Assembly: GCA_963855995.1 (NCBI GenBank)
Contig: OY979716.1
Location: 25,597,418-25,661,417, forward strand
Length of the DNA: 64,000 bases
Origin: Muricea muricata
Lineage: Eukaryota; Cnidaria; Anthozoa; Malacalcyonacea; Plexauridae
Direction: 5' to 3'
Positions 1-10,313 of this stretch are shown piece by piece; positions within the stretch are counted from its first letter, which is position 1, and every line of letters begins with the position of its first letter. Under the pieces are notes generated by a model. That model was not told the DNA's origin, did no database searches, and was given only the letters and a program-made list of their open reading frames with translations. The translations under genes and the position numbers were made by a program.

Positions 1-690
1 TTTAATCAAGGGTTAGCGTTAACATGGCTTTGAACAATCGGCCCCTGTCGTTTTTAAAAACCATCTCGATACAGTAATTAAAATTTGCTTGTCAATAAAG
101 GTACTGCTTTACGTTTACAATCGCTTGACCTATTGTTTGCTCATAGCTTATAAATAGCCATATTAACAATGGGTTATGTCACCCACGCTGCTTGTATTGT
201 CTACTGATATATATGTCTGCACTAAATGACAAAATAAGCAAAACTCTACTTTTATATAGAGTTTTAGACACTGTTATTATGTAAACTAAAACTTACCTCT
301 TTGGCGTCTCCGTTTGCCCTGAGTCTCCTTTAGTTATCACACCAGAGCTTTCTGGTGCATTTCGATATAATTTCTCCAACAAAACAACGAAATAAGTCAA
401 ACAAATACACAAAAGTACATCAACGACCGAGCAACGACAGTTAACATTATTTTCCGTCACTGACTCTCACTGGCGGGGTTTTACTTTACCGGACTTCACG
501 CCCCAGGAGTAACATAATATCAAACGTATAATTATTAAAGTGCCAAAAGTTTTGAGTGCTTTTGAGGCAACGATTAAATTCCAGTGAACTAAAGTAAAAT
601 ATTAATACCAAAAGATATTTAAGACTAAAAGATAAAACCGCGCGGCCATTTTGCATTTAGTTATACGTTGCCCCCATCCATAGGTGTAAT
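1..690. other. non-coding AT-rich stretch
   Basis: I see no convincing coding region, RNA gene or transposon end here. The sequence is AT-rich with short inverted pieces only. Confidence 0.5.
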
Positions 691-693
691 TCT

Positions 694-880
694 CGCACAT
701 ATTGCATTTCTTACCCGTGGCGACGGGTAACTGGGCAGTTGCTCCATTATGGGGGGTAACTTTTATCCGGGATGAAAATAGTTACACCCGATTAATGGAG
801 TAAAAATTACTCCAAATACTCTCACCTCAAACGTAGGTAAAATTTACTCCATTTTGGAGTAAATTCTACCCCTTAAAATT
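694..880. repeat. ACTCC/GGAGT motif array, copy 1
   Basis: Short motifs of the form GGAGTAAAA and its complement TTTTACTCC occur many times in both orientations. The same kind of array occurs at 51062-51225 and 56340-56575, so this is a dispersed, MITE-like repeat family. No open reading frame of interest is present. Confidence 0.55.
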
Positions 881-924
881 TACAGTGCACTCATTTATTC
901 TGTGCTATTGCCTTTCATTTTATG

Positions 925-1062
925 TGCTACGTCACTTGGGACGCTGTTTGAATTAATGATGATACGTCACTTCCGGTGAGCCTGCGTTCGTTCTTCATGT
1001 CAGTCCTTGGTTACGATATTTCATGGGATAGAATTCCAGTCAAACTTCAACTTAAGGTAAGT
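925..1062 (+). promoter_or_regulatory. candidate promoter and non-coding first exon
   Basis: Two TACGTCAC sites (CRE-like, 928-935 and 963-970) are followed directly by an ETS-like ACTTCCGG site. A plus-strand splice donor with near-ideal consensus, AAG|GTAAGT, follows with the exon ending at 1056. CRE plus ETS near a start site is a common metazoan core-promoter arrangement. No coding sequence is seen between the sites and the donor, so if real this is a 5' untranslated exon of a gene whose other exons I did not find. The sequence is absent from the related copy at 62.4 kb, where similarity begins only at the position matching 1077. Confidence 0.3.
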
Positions 1063-1067
1063 TTCGT

Positions 1068-1448
1068 TTAACTTTCAAATTGTATTTGTACATTTGATAC
1101 TGAAGTATTTAAAGACCAGCGCTTTACCTCTCGCTTAGCTTGTTTAGAGCGCATTTGTGTTCTCATGCGACCTGTCGATCGTGGCGTTGTGGGCTTACAG
1201 CGGGGAAATATCGAAGGAACTGAGTTCGGTCTTAACCTTGCTCTACTTCGGTAGCCGTGTTCCTCAAAGCAATCAGGCGTGAAATGCTCCGAACAAACAT
1301 ACGAATTATCAATGTTGCGTGGATTTGCTTGTTGAATTCTGGCCATCCATGCTTGACGCAAACGTTCATCTTTCCGGACTCGGTGGAAGGTAATGCCTGT
1401 AGTTTTCCGTGAGTTGTTGGTACACCCCGGAACCATGCAATGGAGCAT
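1068..1448 (-). CDS. THAP-domain exon of a Kolobok transposase
   Basis: The 126-residue frame begins with a complete THAP zinc-finger, a DNA-binding domain found in many animal transposases. The C2CH ligands are visible as C4, C9, C52 and H55 (CSEHF), with W34 and the closing SVPSIFP block at residues 76-82. A basic stretch follows. In an intact element the exon would be spliced to the DDE core, as in the copy at 59-63 kb. Here the rest is missing: similarity to that copy ends at 1077, just before the frame stops. The start Met precedes the first zinc ligand by three residues, normal for THAP proteins. This exon is better preserved than the frameshifted version at 62487-62859. It cannot encode a working transposase alone. 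Confidence 0.8.
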   Translation of the reverse strand: MLHCMVPGCTNNSRKTTGITFHRVRKDERLRQAWMARIQQANPRNIDNSYVCSEHFTPDCFEEHGYRSRARLRPNSVPSIFPRCKPTTPRSTGRMRTQMRSKQAKREVKRWSLNTSVSNVQIQFES

Positions 1449-1748
1449 TTTAAAAAGTATTAGACAGCGTTTATAGAAATTGCCTAGCTAAAGATGTGAA
1501 GCGCTGACTTGAAAATAAAGCTTTCCGCTTTGTAACACACAATGACGTCAAAGCGCTCAAAAATACACGCAACCCCCCCCCCCCCCAGTTCAACAAATAT
1601 GGCGGCGATAATATGCGCAAAAATCAGTGAAACAAAGTCTAATATCTCGGTAACAAAAGAGAGTTGAGGCAAATGAATGGCCATTCTAAGATATGCTAAT
1701 GAAGGACTTTTACATAAGCGGCATTTGTTTTGGGGGTGGACTGTCCCT
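1077..1748 (-). mobile_element. Kolobok-type DNA transposon, truncated right end
   Basis: The right end carries the same terminal repeat as the full element at 59066-63155 (inward from the end: AGGGACAGTCCACCCCC) and abuts TTAA at 1749-1752. TTAA is the known target site of Kolobok elements. The element contains the THAP exon and its upstream region, then stops at about 1077, so transposase core and left end are missing. The flank beyond the end (1753 onward) is also shared with the 63-kb copy. The two are therefore copies of one locus, not independent insertions. A run of about 16 C lies at 1571-1587. Confidence 0.8.
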
Positions 1749-1924
1749 TTAATAACATGAAGGGGCGCTAATTAAAAACACCTCAGGTTTTAGGGTGTCA
1801 CGTGACCAGCCTGAACCATGCAGGGTCTTTGCCGCGGCGCGGCGCGGGCGTAGGTTTAAGACCCTGGGTACGAAGTTGGTATATTGAGAATGCTAGCAGA
1901 GTCTTAGAGATTAATGCTAGGGAT

Positions 1925-2255
1925 CGACAAGATTTCTCTGAATTTAAGTAAATTTTCAGATCAAATATGCTAAGAAATTTTTCTTGAAATGATAAAATAT
2001 TCTCTTATTCCAAAAAACATATTTGATTTGAAAATTTACTTGAATTAGGAAAATGTTGGAGAACAAAGTCCTATTTTATGAAAATATTTTCTCAATTTAA
2101 GAAAATTTTCTTAAGAAAATCTTCTTAATAAGAAAAAAATTCTTATTAAGAAAATTTTTTTGTTATTCTCCCAAGAAAATGTTTTCTTATTTTAAGAAAA
2201 TATTCTTAAAATAAGTTTTTTTCTTAAATTAAGAAAATGATTTTTTGCTGTGCAG
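1925..2255. repeat. AAGAAAAT/ATTTTCTT palindromic array
   Basis: The stretch consists almost wholly of degenerate TTAAGAAAAT units and their complement, giving many nested short palindromes. The same array lies at 63337-63655. No coding potential is visible. Confidence 0.7.
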
Positions 2256-2373
2256 GGTTTCAAAATTGTTTTGTAAGAAAGGCTGTTTAAATTTATTTTC
2301 CAAAGCTTGTTTTTATCTATGGAAATTTGTGGGCCTCGCCTGTGACTATAGATATGTCAAAATTACTGCTGGT

Positions 2374-2670
2374 AATGTGCACGTTTCCCAACATTTTCCC
2401 AAAATTACCGATTTGTATGTGCACGTTTCCCAACATTTACAAGAATCAGTGATCATAAGTTATATATACTCAGATATGTTACATAAAAGTTCTGCCGGAA
2501 TTAGTGAAAAACTGTGTGAAAAAGAATTACACTTTTGGACAGACAAGCCAATTTTTGCAACATTTTTTCCCGTAGCTAAAAGAGTCTTTTTTGTCTATTT
2601 TGCTCAAGACATAAGACCAGCAAACTGAAAAACTGCGAGATAGATAATATTAATCAGCAGTCTATATAGG
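2374..2670 (+). repeat. dispersed repeat family (three copies in window)
   Basis: A unit beginning ATGTGCACGTTTCCCAACAT occurs twice (2374 and 2417). The part from about 2440 to 2670 is also present at 48255-48460 and 63848-64000 in the same orientation, with shared words such as TTCTGCCGGAATTAGTGAAA. It is non-coding; the 127-residue frame across it has no family features. Confidence 0.7.
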
Positions 2671-3292
2671 CGAAGTACGTTACATGTCAAGTTGCGCACA
2701 TATATGACATGATGGCCAATATTTGAAAGAATATAATATCATCTATAAACCTAAAATAAGACCATACAACTATTGTATTTTCCTCGGAATTCCATATAAC
2801 TTTTGAACAGCATCTATCACTAAATGCGTGGAGCATGTGCATTCCGGTCGAATCATTTGGCATACATGCATAATCATATAGTTTATCACAATGATAATGA
2901 TATGTTGTACATGTGAAACTTGTTTACAGCAGACGAGCTGCTATACTGATATCAACCAAGGACATGTTTTAGTAACTTTGATGCATAAAAAGAATTTATA
3001 ATATGGAGTGCTATATGGTACAGAATTTTTTCTCTTTTTTCAAAGGAAAGTCTTGACTGGGTGGTGAAGTTATTAAAGCAATGAATCCAGGACAAGAATG
3101 TAGGTTAAAGACGAAATCTGACATTCAGGTCACAGGTATGATAGCTTTCTTTGTTTTAACAAAATAACAACATCCTTTTGGAAATAAATCTCATCGAACG
3201 AGCAATATCGTGAAAAGGAATCCAGTTACGTTAAAGAAATTTTCCGATCTCAGAGCTTGAAAATTTGTTTCATTGATGATCAGCCATAAAAT
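2671..3292. other. no recognisable feature
   Basis: AT-rich sequence without a supported gene or repeat end. Confidence 0.4.
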
Positions 3293-3295
3293 TAA

Positions 3296-3583
3296 GGGGC
3301 TGATTATGTGTTCCCACTTACTTGGGACTAAGTGAAGCGTAAAATAATCTTGAGGTATTGAAAAATGTCATACGACCAAAGTTCGAATGCTTTATGCATT
3401 GATCAATAAAAAGATGCGATCAATGCGATATACACCATTTTGTTTAATTACTTCATATTTCGGCGAAACGAAAATCTCAAGTAATCAAGGATTTTTACAA
3501 CGTAAACTATGACTTATTTCAATACGTCAAAATCATGTTACGCTTCACGTAATCCCGGGTAAGCGGGTCATATAATCAGTCCC
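3296..3583. mobile_element. MITE with about 47-bp terminal inverted repeats and TAA duplication
   Basis: The left end (GGGGCTGATTATGTG...) and right end (complement of GGGACTGATTATATG...) form imperfect inverted repeats of about 47 bp that reach inward to GTGAAGCGTAA. Both ends are flanked by TAA (3293-3295 and 3584-3586). A 3-bp TWA duplication fits the PIF/Harbinger group. At 288 bp with no coding frame it is a non-autonomous copy. Confidence 0.75.
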
Positions 3584-3906
3584 TAAGAGTAGATCTTACG
3601 AAGCCTTGAGGTATTCTTTTGTGAATCAGGTGGTGACGTGCAACGGACTGCTAAGGCCAAAAAATACTCCGAAGACGTGTATATATAACTACGGCATATG
3701 AACATCAACTGAACAAGAGAAAATATAGTGAAATAATGCAGTGGGTTGAAATAACACTGAAAAGATTAGTATATAATGACAGATAATAAACTAATACAGG
3801 AAAGGTTTGTTTCTTAGATGGTAGTGTCTTAGATGGTAACTGAAGTCCTTCGCTCGTAACGTCAGATTTTACTTTTTCGTTTCAAGTAGTGAAGGAACCG
3901 ATCCCT

Positions 3907-4990
3907 CATCGCCAGAAATTTGCGACATTTGAGCCCGCAAAGCAAGCAGCGGTACCAGCTTAAATTCAAAATCAAAATGGCTGCAAAGCGATGTGCTCCA
4001 GTTGATTAACGCGAATTTCAATTCTATCACTGCGTTCTTTCACAAGTACAGCATGGTTTCTTTCGAGAAAACCATTTATGATTTGCACATACGATATATC
4101 CGCCGACCTTTTTAAGGTCATACCAGCTTTTTAAGCACTTATGTTGAACACCAAGTCGGAAAGATTTTCCCCCCTCAATACGCTTAATAGAAAAACAGTC
4201 ACGTAATTTGGCAAAATCGCACAGCTTAATAATATTTATAGCAACCATCTCGGCAACGACGCATTTGAATTTCGAAAATGGATTTGCAACTTTAATTTTC
4301 GCGCGTTCTCAAAGCGGGAGAGGACATGGTAGCTTACATAAAGTGCGCCTTGCTGGAGCGTAAATAATCTGCTGACTCCAACTACACCAGATTCAAAAGT
4401 TCATATTTTCTCGATTATTTTGATACCAAATGTCAAATATTTATCGTTGTCTAAGCTTAAAAAATGTTTTCTACAAATTCCAAAGCGCGCTTCGGATCGC
4501 ACAAAGACATTGCTTCAGGGATGGTGCGCGGTGTTCGTATTTTGAAGTGAATTTTGGAACAACTTTCCTTTAAAACTCAGGCAAGAAACATACAACAATG
4601 GGTGAAGGTATGTTTTCTCGTTAAGACTCCGTAAAAACAAAGTCAAAATTGGTTGTACGCTTTTTGTAATCGGTCATCTTTTATCGCATTTTGGCGCATT
4701 TTGAGTATATTTAATAGTCTTAAACAAGGGACAAACGTGTCGTAGAAGCATTTCGAGACGAACAAGTTAGTGATCACTTTTACAAGCTATTTTTACAACA
4801 TTATAAGCAGAAACTGGACTAGAATGAAAAACTATCCAGACAAAATTGATAAATTACGTTATTTAAAAAATATTTGATATTATTTTAACTCGCCCTATCT
4901 AAAGTATAGTATTTTTGTTTGCTTAAATATTTCGTATTTTGTATCACCGCTGACATACCGCGGGCTCAATGTCGCAAATTTCTGGCGATG
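3907..4990. mobile_element. 1.1-kb element with 31-bp terminal inverted repeats
   Basis: The ends (3907-3938, CATCGCCAGAAATTTGCGAC..., and 4960-4990, its complement) match over about 31 bases with one indel. No clear target duplication is visible. A cysteine-containing 73-residue frame lies on the minus strand at 4027-4248 but matches nothing I recognise. A short plus-strand ATG followed by AAG|GTATGT lies near 4600. The element is probably non-autonomous. Confidence 0.6.
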
Positions 4991-5530
4991 TTTGTACTAG
5001 TAACCACCCCAGTGAGACTGGAAACGATAGTTTGAGGCTTTTAACGGGCTAATATAGGGCGCGTAATTTTGTTGCACAGAAAAAACAGTTGACAATAACA
5101 GTTGCCACATCAAAGCGGGGAATTCAATGTAGCTTTTGCTGGACCGTTCTTAGGTCGGGGACATTGATTCAGATCATTGACCGACCCACACTAGCTCTTC
5201 CCGCCGAGCGCAGAGTAACTGCAATGAAATTGTATTCACTTTAACATACTACAATTTACATTTTAACGGCCTTTTTTTAGCGTGCTTTGAAAGGTGCATA
5301 AACTCAGTACCTCAGCACCGCTTGTTATTTATTTCATTTTTTCATATGTGTTGAAGTAAATGTTGAAATTTGACCAATGGCCAATGTTAGTTTCTACTAA
5401 GTTTCTACTAAGCTTCCATCTGCTAAGTTGTTCTTTTTCTCAAAGATTTTTTACAATGATTTTTAATGTCTTTTCTATTCTGTAATGCATTCAAAAAATT
5501 ACAATGAAGATCAATGGTTTGGGGATCAGG
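4991..5530. other. no recognisable feature
   Basis: Non-coding by eye. A minus-strand AATAAA signal at about 5535-5540 could serve the decarboxylase gene, 325 bases past its stop codon. Confidence 0.35.
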
Positions 5531-5864
5531 AAGTTTTATTCAAGCACGGCTATAAAGCTCTCGACGAAACTGATCCCCAAATACTTTAAAATGCCCCGCA
5601 TGTGATGACAGCAATTTACACACGGCAATTTCTATCCCTATTTGCACGCATGAAATTTCAAATAGTTTTGAAGACCAATAGTATCGAGCATATTACCACG
5701 CAAAATCAATCCATCTAGTCCATCTTAATGTATTTCTTTTAATTACTAATGCAGTTAAATATTGGCTAATAGCGGTAAGTACTGAAAGGTAAGACCTTTC
5801 TTTGTCAAGTTATCCATTCTGGTTATGAAATTCCAGAGAACATAACTGTTTTTCGGGGCTAATG

Positions 5865-6385
5865 CTATTTACCCGCGTGTTTTGGCTCAGAAATTACGGC
5901 AATTTGGCTTCGAACTGGAATACTGAACAGGTCACCAGTGCCAGGTGTTTGCCCACGCAGGTCAAAAGAAAGATTCACTCCAGGTCGGAAAACGAGGCAA
6001 TGAGTGGAGCCACCAAAATGAAACATACCAAGCTGGTCTCCCTTCTTAACATGATCTCCAGCCTTTACTGTAATCTCGTTGGTAGATACTTCTGCCATAC
6101 CAATTGAGATGAAGGCCATCAAACCAATATCGGGATTATCTGCTTGGATATAGATAATACCTCGAGCAGCTACATGGGCAAGATAGGTTTGAGATTTTCC
6201 CATGGCTTTGGGACCATTTTTGATGTTGTAGTTTTGAGAATAATATGAACCATCAACTAACTCTGTCTTCAGGATTAAACCGGAAACAGGACTATGCCAT
6301 CGATGATAATAAGTGGCGTACAGTATACCTTGGTACACTGTCCCACCGTAGAACTTCTCAGCCATTTCAGAGTTGAACATGTGGT
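5865..6385 (-). CDS. phosphatidylserine decarboxylase-like, last coding exon
   Basis: This exon encodes the C-terminal catalytic half of a pyruvoyl-dependent decarboxylase of the phosphatidylserine decarboxylase family. Known members remove the serine or tryptophan carboxyl group after self-cleaving at a G-S-S/T site. Visible marks: YYHRWHSPV (about residues 24-32 of the frame), the MAFISIGMAEVS block, VKKGDQLGMFHFGGST with GGST at about 123-126 as the expected self-cleavage site (Ser becomes the pyruvoyl group), then LVFRPG and the LRGQTPG tail. The exon starts after a TTTAG acceptor at 6386-6387; its first two bases complete a split Asp codon from the preceding exon. The stop is at 5865. 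No frameshift is seen. Resemblance is to the eukaryotic subgroup that includes fungal tryptophan decarboxylase (PsiD), so the substrate is uncertain. Confidence 0.88.
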
Positions 6386-6454
6386 CTAAACATTTTAATA
6401 ATTTATAAGATCAATGACACCTAATTTTGTTGCTATTTAATATTTAAACAAATA

Positions 6455-6625
6455 CATTTCATTTTTCGTGCGCGTGTACTATAATAGATTACAGACAACG
6501 TCATGCAATGGCATAAACGAGTGCAGTGACTTTTTGTTTTTCACACGCAATGACGTTTTCCGCGATCTATTTAATATAGATTTAGAAAACACGACGCGAC
6601 AGTGAGTGAAAATGATGTGATACGA
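6455..6625. repeat. MITE-like repeat, decayed copy (same family as 56155-56325)
   Basis: The words CTATAATAGATTACAGAC, TTTTTGTTTTTCACACGCAATGACG and GATCTATTTAATATAG correspond, in order and orientation, to the cleaner inverted-repeat element at 56155-56325. It lies in an intron of the decarboxylase gene. Confidence 0.5.
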
Positions 6626-6915
6626 CTGGCATCTACTTCGAGCTTTCATCATATTTGTATCTATTTTCCACTTGTCTGCTCCTTTCATGGGGTTCCATCA
6701 TAAAGGAAATATAACACACTTTTTCCTTTTTGGCCGGTATAGCTTTTAATCAACACTCGTGAAATTTTAAAGAAACTCGAAATTGCGTGAAAACACTCAA
6801 TTCCCCCTCACTATTTCTCATTTTTCACCATCAACACTTGATTTATATTTTTAATTTGGTATCTATCTAAAGTTTAACCACAGGGTAAACGTCATTAACG
6901 TACGATTCCCAAAAC

Positions 6916-7213
6916 AGACAAATTTGGCTAACAATGTTTTTCCGTTGCCACCCAGTTCCCAACTTTGGATTATTCACAGGGTTGAATACCGTTGTTCTCG
7001 CTTGCGGAAGAGTACATTAGGACAAAAGTAACCAGGCATACGAGTGATGAATACGAGTTGTTCACTAGTGTCCATACTTCTAAATGCATAGTTACTTTTG
7101 TTCTCCGTTACGCTGCCGCATGCTAATATGATAGTAACTATATAGGCATGTAACTGATGTGATTGATCTTAAAATGTGAATTGGGTATAAACAAACGTTA
7201 GCCAAATTTGTCT
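6916..7213. mobile_element. MITE with AGACAAATTTGGCTAAC terminal repeats
   Basis: Exact 17-bp inverted ends (6916-6932 and 7197-7213) bound 298 bp of non-coding DNA. The end sequence and the next block (TTGAATTGGGT-like) recur at 8490, at the start of the autonomous-type element in the neighbouring intron. This is therefore probably a deletion derivative moved by that element's transposase. The right side has the AT that also precedes the 8490 end. Confidence 0.7.
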
Positions 7214-7347
7214 ATGCCTTTAAAAATTCCCTCACAACAATAATGCCATAATTTGCTGTTATAATTTTACAAAAATGTGAGAAAAAATAAACCGAACGAT
7301 TTAAATTTAAAAAAATTGAAATATTTCTGCTAATTAAGCTAACTTGC

Positions 7348-7699
7348 CTATGGAATATCGTTGATTCTTGATCCAAAACAAATCATATTTCTTTACGTTA
7401 TAAGCCAGTTTGAAAGGTGCAGATTCGCAGGCATTCGCGATAATACTGTCGTCATCAGGCGCCTCGACTGGCCGAATTCCATCACGATATTCTCTTACGA
7501 AGAAATCATCCCAAGATTTGAAACCATAGTGAGGTTGACTTGGATCACATTTGAATTCTTCAACGAAGTTAGGCATCGCCTCCATCGCATCTTTACCAAA
7601 CCAACCTTTATGTGGATCATCATTCAAAACATGTGTAGATGCTGGAGTCGACAAAAACTTTCCCCAGTGATTTAAAATGTTCTTGAAATGTCGGTTCAC
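7348..7699 (-). CDS. phosphatidylserine decarboxylase-like, middle exon
   Basis: This exon encodes the segment before the catalytic domain, with the family blocks ILNHWGKFLSTPAS, KSWDDFFVREYRDGIRPV and FWIKNQRYS. It is 352 bases: it enters in phase 0 after the acceptor TTTTTAAG|GTG and leaves with one base of a codon. The only donor giving the right phase is ATAG|GCAAGT, a GC-type donor with otherwise perfect consensus. The following exon then supplies AC to make Asp and continues in frame. The next intron (6386-7347) holds MITEs, and the intron upstream (7700-11550) holds a whole transposon. Residues appear intact. Confidence 0.85.
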
Positions 7700-8682
7700 C
7701 TTAAAAATAAAGGTCATCAAAACTTGCCACATGGTTGTTAAGATATATTTACTCTTAGATACTTGTGATCCGAACTTAGTGCATGTACACATAACAATGG
7801 TCTGAAAACAAAACGGGGTATGAAAGCTGTTGAAAAGAAGCAGCTTTCATGTCCAAGGAATACATTCGTGAGGTGCCTGTGTCACATTCTCCTGAAACCT
7901 CAACGTTGAAGTTGCTAATAAGAGTAGGAAACGCTTCAACCAGCAAAAGAAATTTTAAAACATATATTCCACAAAACACATTTTATTTGAAAAAACATCC
8001 TTCCTATTATAATAAATATCATAATAGTTAACTAAACAAAATGAAAATTAATGAAAAACATGCACAAAACAATTAAAAAAATAATGCCGATGACTTAATT
8101 CGTTCTTCAAAATTCAGAAAAGGAAACAAGAAAATGCAACGGGCATGGCAGTGCTAACTGTGTTTGGCAATTAGTGTAGGCAACTAACGAGTGATGTTTG
8201 GAAATTTTGCCAAAGTAGGCCAGCTGCCAATTATTTATTTTTACCATGAAAAAATATACACCTCTGTAGCGACTTTCAGCTTGCGTAAACAGGAACAGTC
8301 AGTATTTAGTGGTTATGCATGACGCAAGAACTAGTTCAGATTCGAAGGGGTTATGCCTTGCACGAATCATGTTTTATTCAGTTAGTTTTGTGCATTCGTG
8401 CAGAAGGCAATGTTTTAAAATTTCATAAATCCCTTCCCAAGATTTTTCAGTTGTTCAAGCAATTGGGACGTCTATGTTTGTGCACCAATAGACAAATTTG
8501 GCTAAAATGTCACGTGACTTGAATTGGGTGTTTACATCGCAAAATGTAATCAGAATGGCTACTTCATGCTATTGTTGTGCAAATCACGTAGGTTGCTGCT
8601 CCTGTTTGTTTCATAACCAGGCAATTGGTTGGTCAAAATCTTTACGAAATTTTCCAAAAATTACTTCAGTTACCTGTTCTGA

Positions 8683-10224
8683 GTGGCTCAAATTTGGAGG
8701 AAAAAAGAACGCAGGAGAAAAAGTTACAAATTCTTTCGAGAGGGCTATGTTTACGACATCTACACGGGTGTATCTGCGCCTGAACATTTTTATGCTAAAG
8801 TGCGCTGCTATCGGTCACTAAAGAAGATCGAAGAACCGCATTTTTCAACGATAATACTAAGGAAAAGTGATGAAAGAGCGTCAGTTTATAGAGCACACTG
8901 TTCATGCAAAGCCGGTAGCGATGGTCATTGTAATCACATATTTGCTCTTTTGTACCAGCTGAATGATTTCATGTGTTTAAATGTCATAGATATTCCAAGT
9001 GATTCTACGTGTGCAAGTCGTCCCCAAACTTGGCATATCCCACGTTCTACCTCCGTTTGTCCATTACCTGTAATGAGCACCCATTTTGCGCGTGCAGAAA
9101 CTGACAAACGTGAGAGAAAACGAAACCCAGTAAGCTGTAAATTATATGATGCTAGAGGTCATGATAACAAGAAAGCATTGACAAACAAGCGCGTGATGGA
9201 CGAAATTGAGTTCTTGAAAAACAAAAAAACGCCACCACCCTTTTCATATTTGTTATGTGACCAAGAACCAGGGCTGCTGGTCAACACAGTGTTTGGAAAT
9301 GTACCCTTAGGTGCTTGCCTATCATATCAACTGCAAGACTTTGGGAGACCTAACACACGATTTTTTAAAAACTGCGGCGTTGAAAGAAATTGTGACACCG
9401 AAAATGCATCACCAAATAACATTCAATTTCCTGATATTCCAATTACTCAAAACAATATGGAAACATTTAACATAACAGAACTTAATATGCTGAATCAGTT
9501 GGGACTTTCCGATTTTTTTGCTCGTAATGTATTAATAGACATTGAAGAAGCACATAAATTAGAAAAACGAACAGTGTTACAGGGTGAATCTGAGGAATGG
9601 CTAAAACAGCACAAATATAGACTGACTGCCTCAAACTTTGGTAAAGTTTATTTCAGAAAACAATCGCCTTTAGAGTCTATGTTAAAGAGTATATTCACAC
9701 CAAAAGATTTGTCCAATGTTAAATCAATTTCACATGGAAAACAAAAACAAAAAGTTGCCAGAGCTATCTATGCCAAAAAAATGCAGAAGGATGTACCAAA
9801 ATTTACAATATTTGATGCTGGAATCTCGGTTCATCCTTCATTTCCCTATCTAGGGGTCACTCCAGATGGGAAGGTGCTTGACCCATCTTCTGCTCAGACA
9901 TTTGGTCTGCTTGAAATAAAATGTCCGTTTTCAAAGCGAAATAAAACTTTGGAACAAGCAGTTGCGGATAAAGATTTTTTCATTACAAAAACTGCTGACA
10001 AGTTTTGCCTCAAGGAAACACACGCATATTATGTACAAGTACAAGGGCAACTATCTATTACACGATTAACTTGGTGTGATTTTTATGTGTTCTTATCCGA
10101 ATCTAATGAAATGTGTGTTCATAGAATCAATTTCGATGGAAACTTTTGGACTGATAAACTGCAGCCTAAGCTAAAACAATTTTACCTAAATCATGGCTTA
10201 AAATTCATTGCAGGACAGACCTGA
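8683..10224 (+). CDS. SWIM zinc-finger plus YqaJ-type nuclease
   Basis: A 513-residue open frame. The SWIM finger (CxC...CxH) is at residues 73-85 (C73, C75, C83, H85). The YqaJ domain, related to phage lambda exonuclease, occupies about 300-460: EEWLKQHKYRLTAS near 304, GVTPDGK with D395, LLEIKCPF with E411 and K413, and YYVQVQGQL with Q452 and Q454. These are the metal-binding and catalytic positions of the restriction-like PD-(D/E)XK fold, all present, so the nuclease looks potentially active. Its role in transposition is not known to me; processing of ends is an inference. The true N-terminus may lie further up in another frame: a related stretch (CSEWLKFGGKK) lies in the +1 frame just before 8705, suggesting one frameshift. 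The gene converges on the transposase with about 90 bp between stops. Confidence 0.85.
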   Translation: MAQIWRKKERRRKSYKFFREGYVYDIYTGVSAPEHFYAKVRCYRSLKKIEEPHFSTIILRKSDERASVYRAHCSCKAGSDGHCNHIFALLYQLNDFMCLNVIDIPSDSTCASRPQTWHIPRSTSVCPLPVMSTHFARAETDKRERKRNPVSCKLYDARGHDNKKALTNKRVMDEIEFLKNKKTPPPFSYLLCDQEPGLLVNTVFGNVPLGACLSYQLQDFGRPNTRFFKNCGVERNCDTENASPNNIQFPDIPITQNNMETFNITELNMLNQLGLSDFFARNVLIDIEEAHKLEKRTVLQGESEEWLKQHKYRLTASNFGKVYFRKQSPLESMLKSIFTPKDLSNVKSISHGKQKQKVARAIYAKKMQKDVPKFTIFDAGISVHPSFPYLGVTPDGKVLDPSSAQTFGLLEIKCPFSKRNKTLEQAVADKDFFITKTADKFCLKETHAYYVQVQGQLSITRLTWCDFYVFLSESNEMCVHRINFDGNFWTDKLQPKLKQFYLNHGLKFIAGQT

Positions 10225-10313
10225 ATGTCCAAATAAAACTTAAAGTTCTGTTTGGTATAGTTTTTTCTTGTATTGTCTTGTCACAGTCTTTAAATAGAAT
10301 AACCTTGACATAA

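Larger units (their letters stand above)
1077..2592 (+). repeat. direct repeat, left copy (partner at window end)
   Basis: About 1.5 kb is nearly identical to 62489-64000 in the same orientation, offset about 61.41 kb. It covers the Kolobok right end, the flanking DNA, the AAGAAAAT array and part of the dispersed repeat. The right partner is cut by the window edge, so the true length is unknown. Confidence 0.9.

Noticed and set aside
2245..2628. 127-residue plus-strand frame
   Set aside because: It overlaps a dispersed non-coding repeat and has no family motif.
5862..6107. 81-residue plus-strand frame
   Set aside because: Shadow of the decarboxylase exon on the minus strand.
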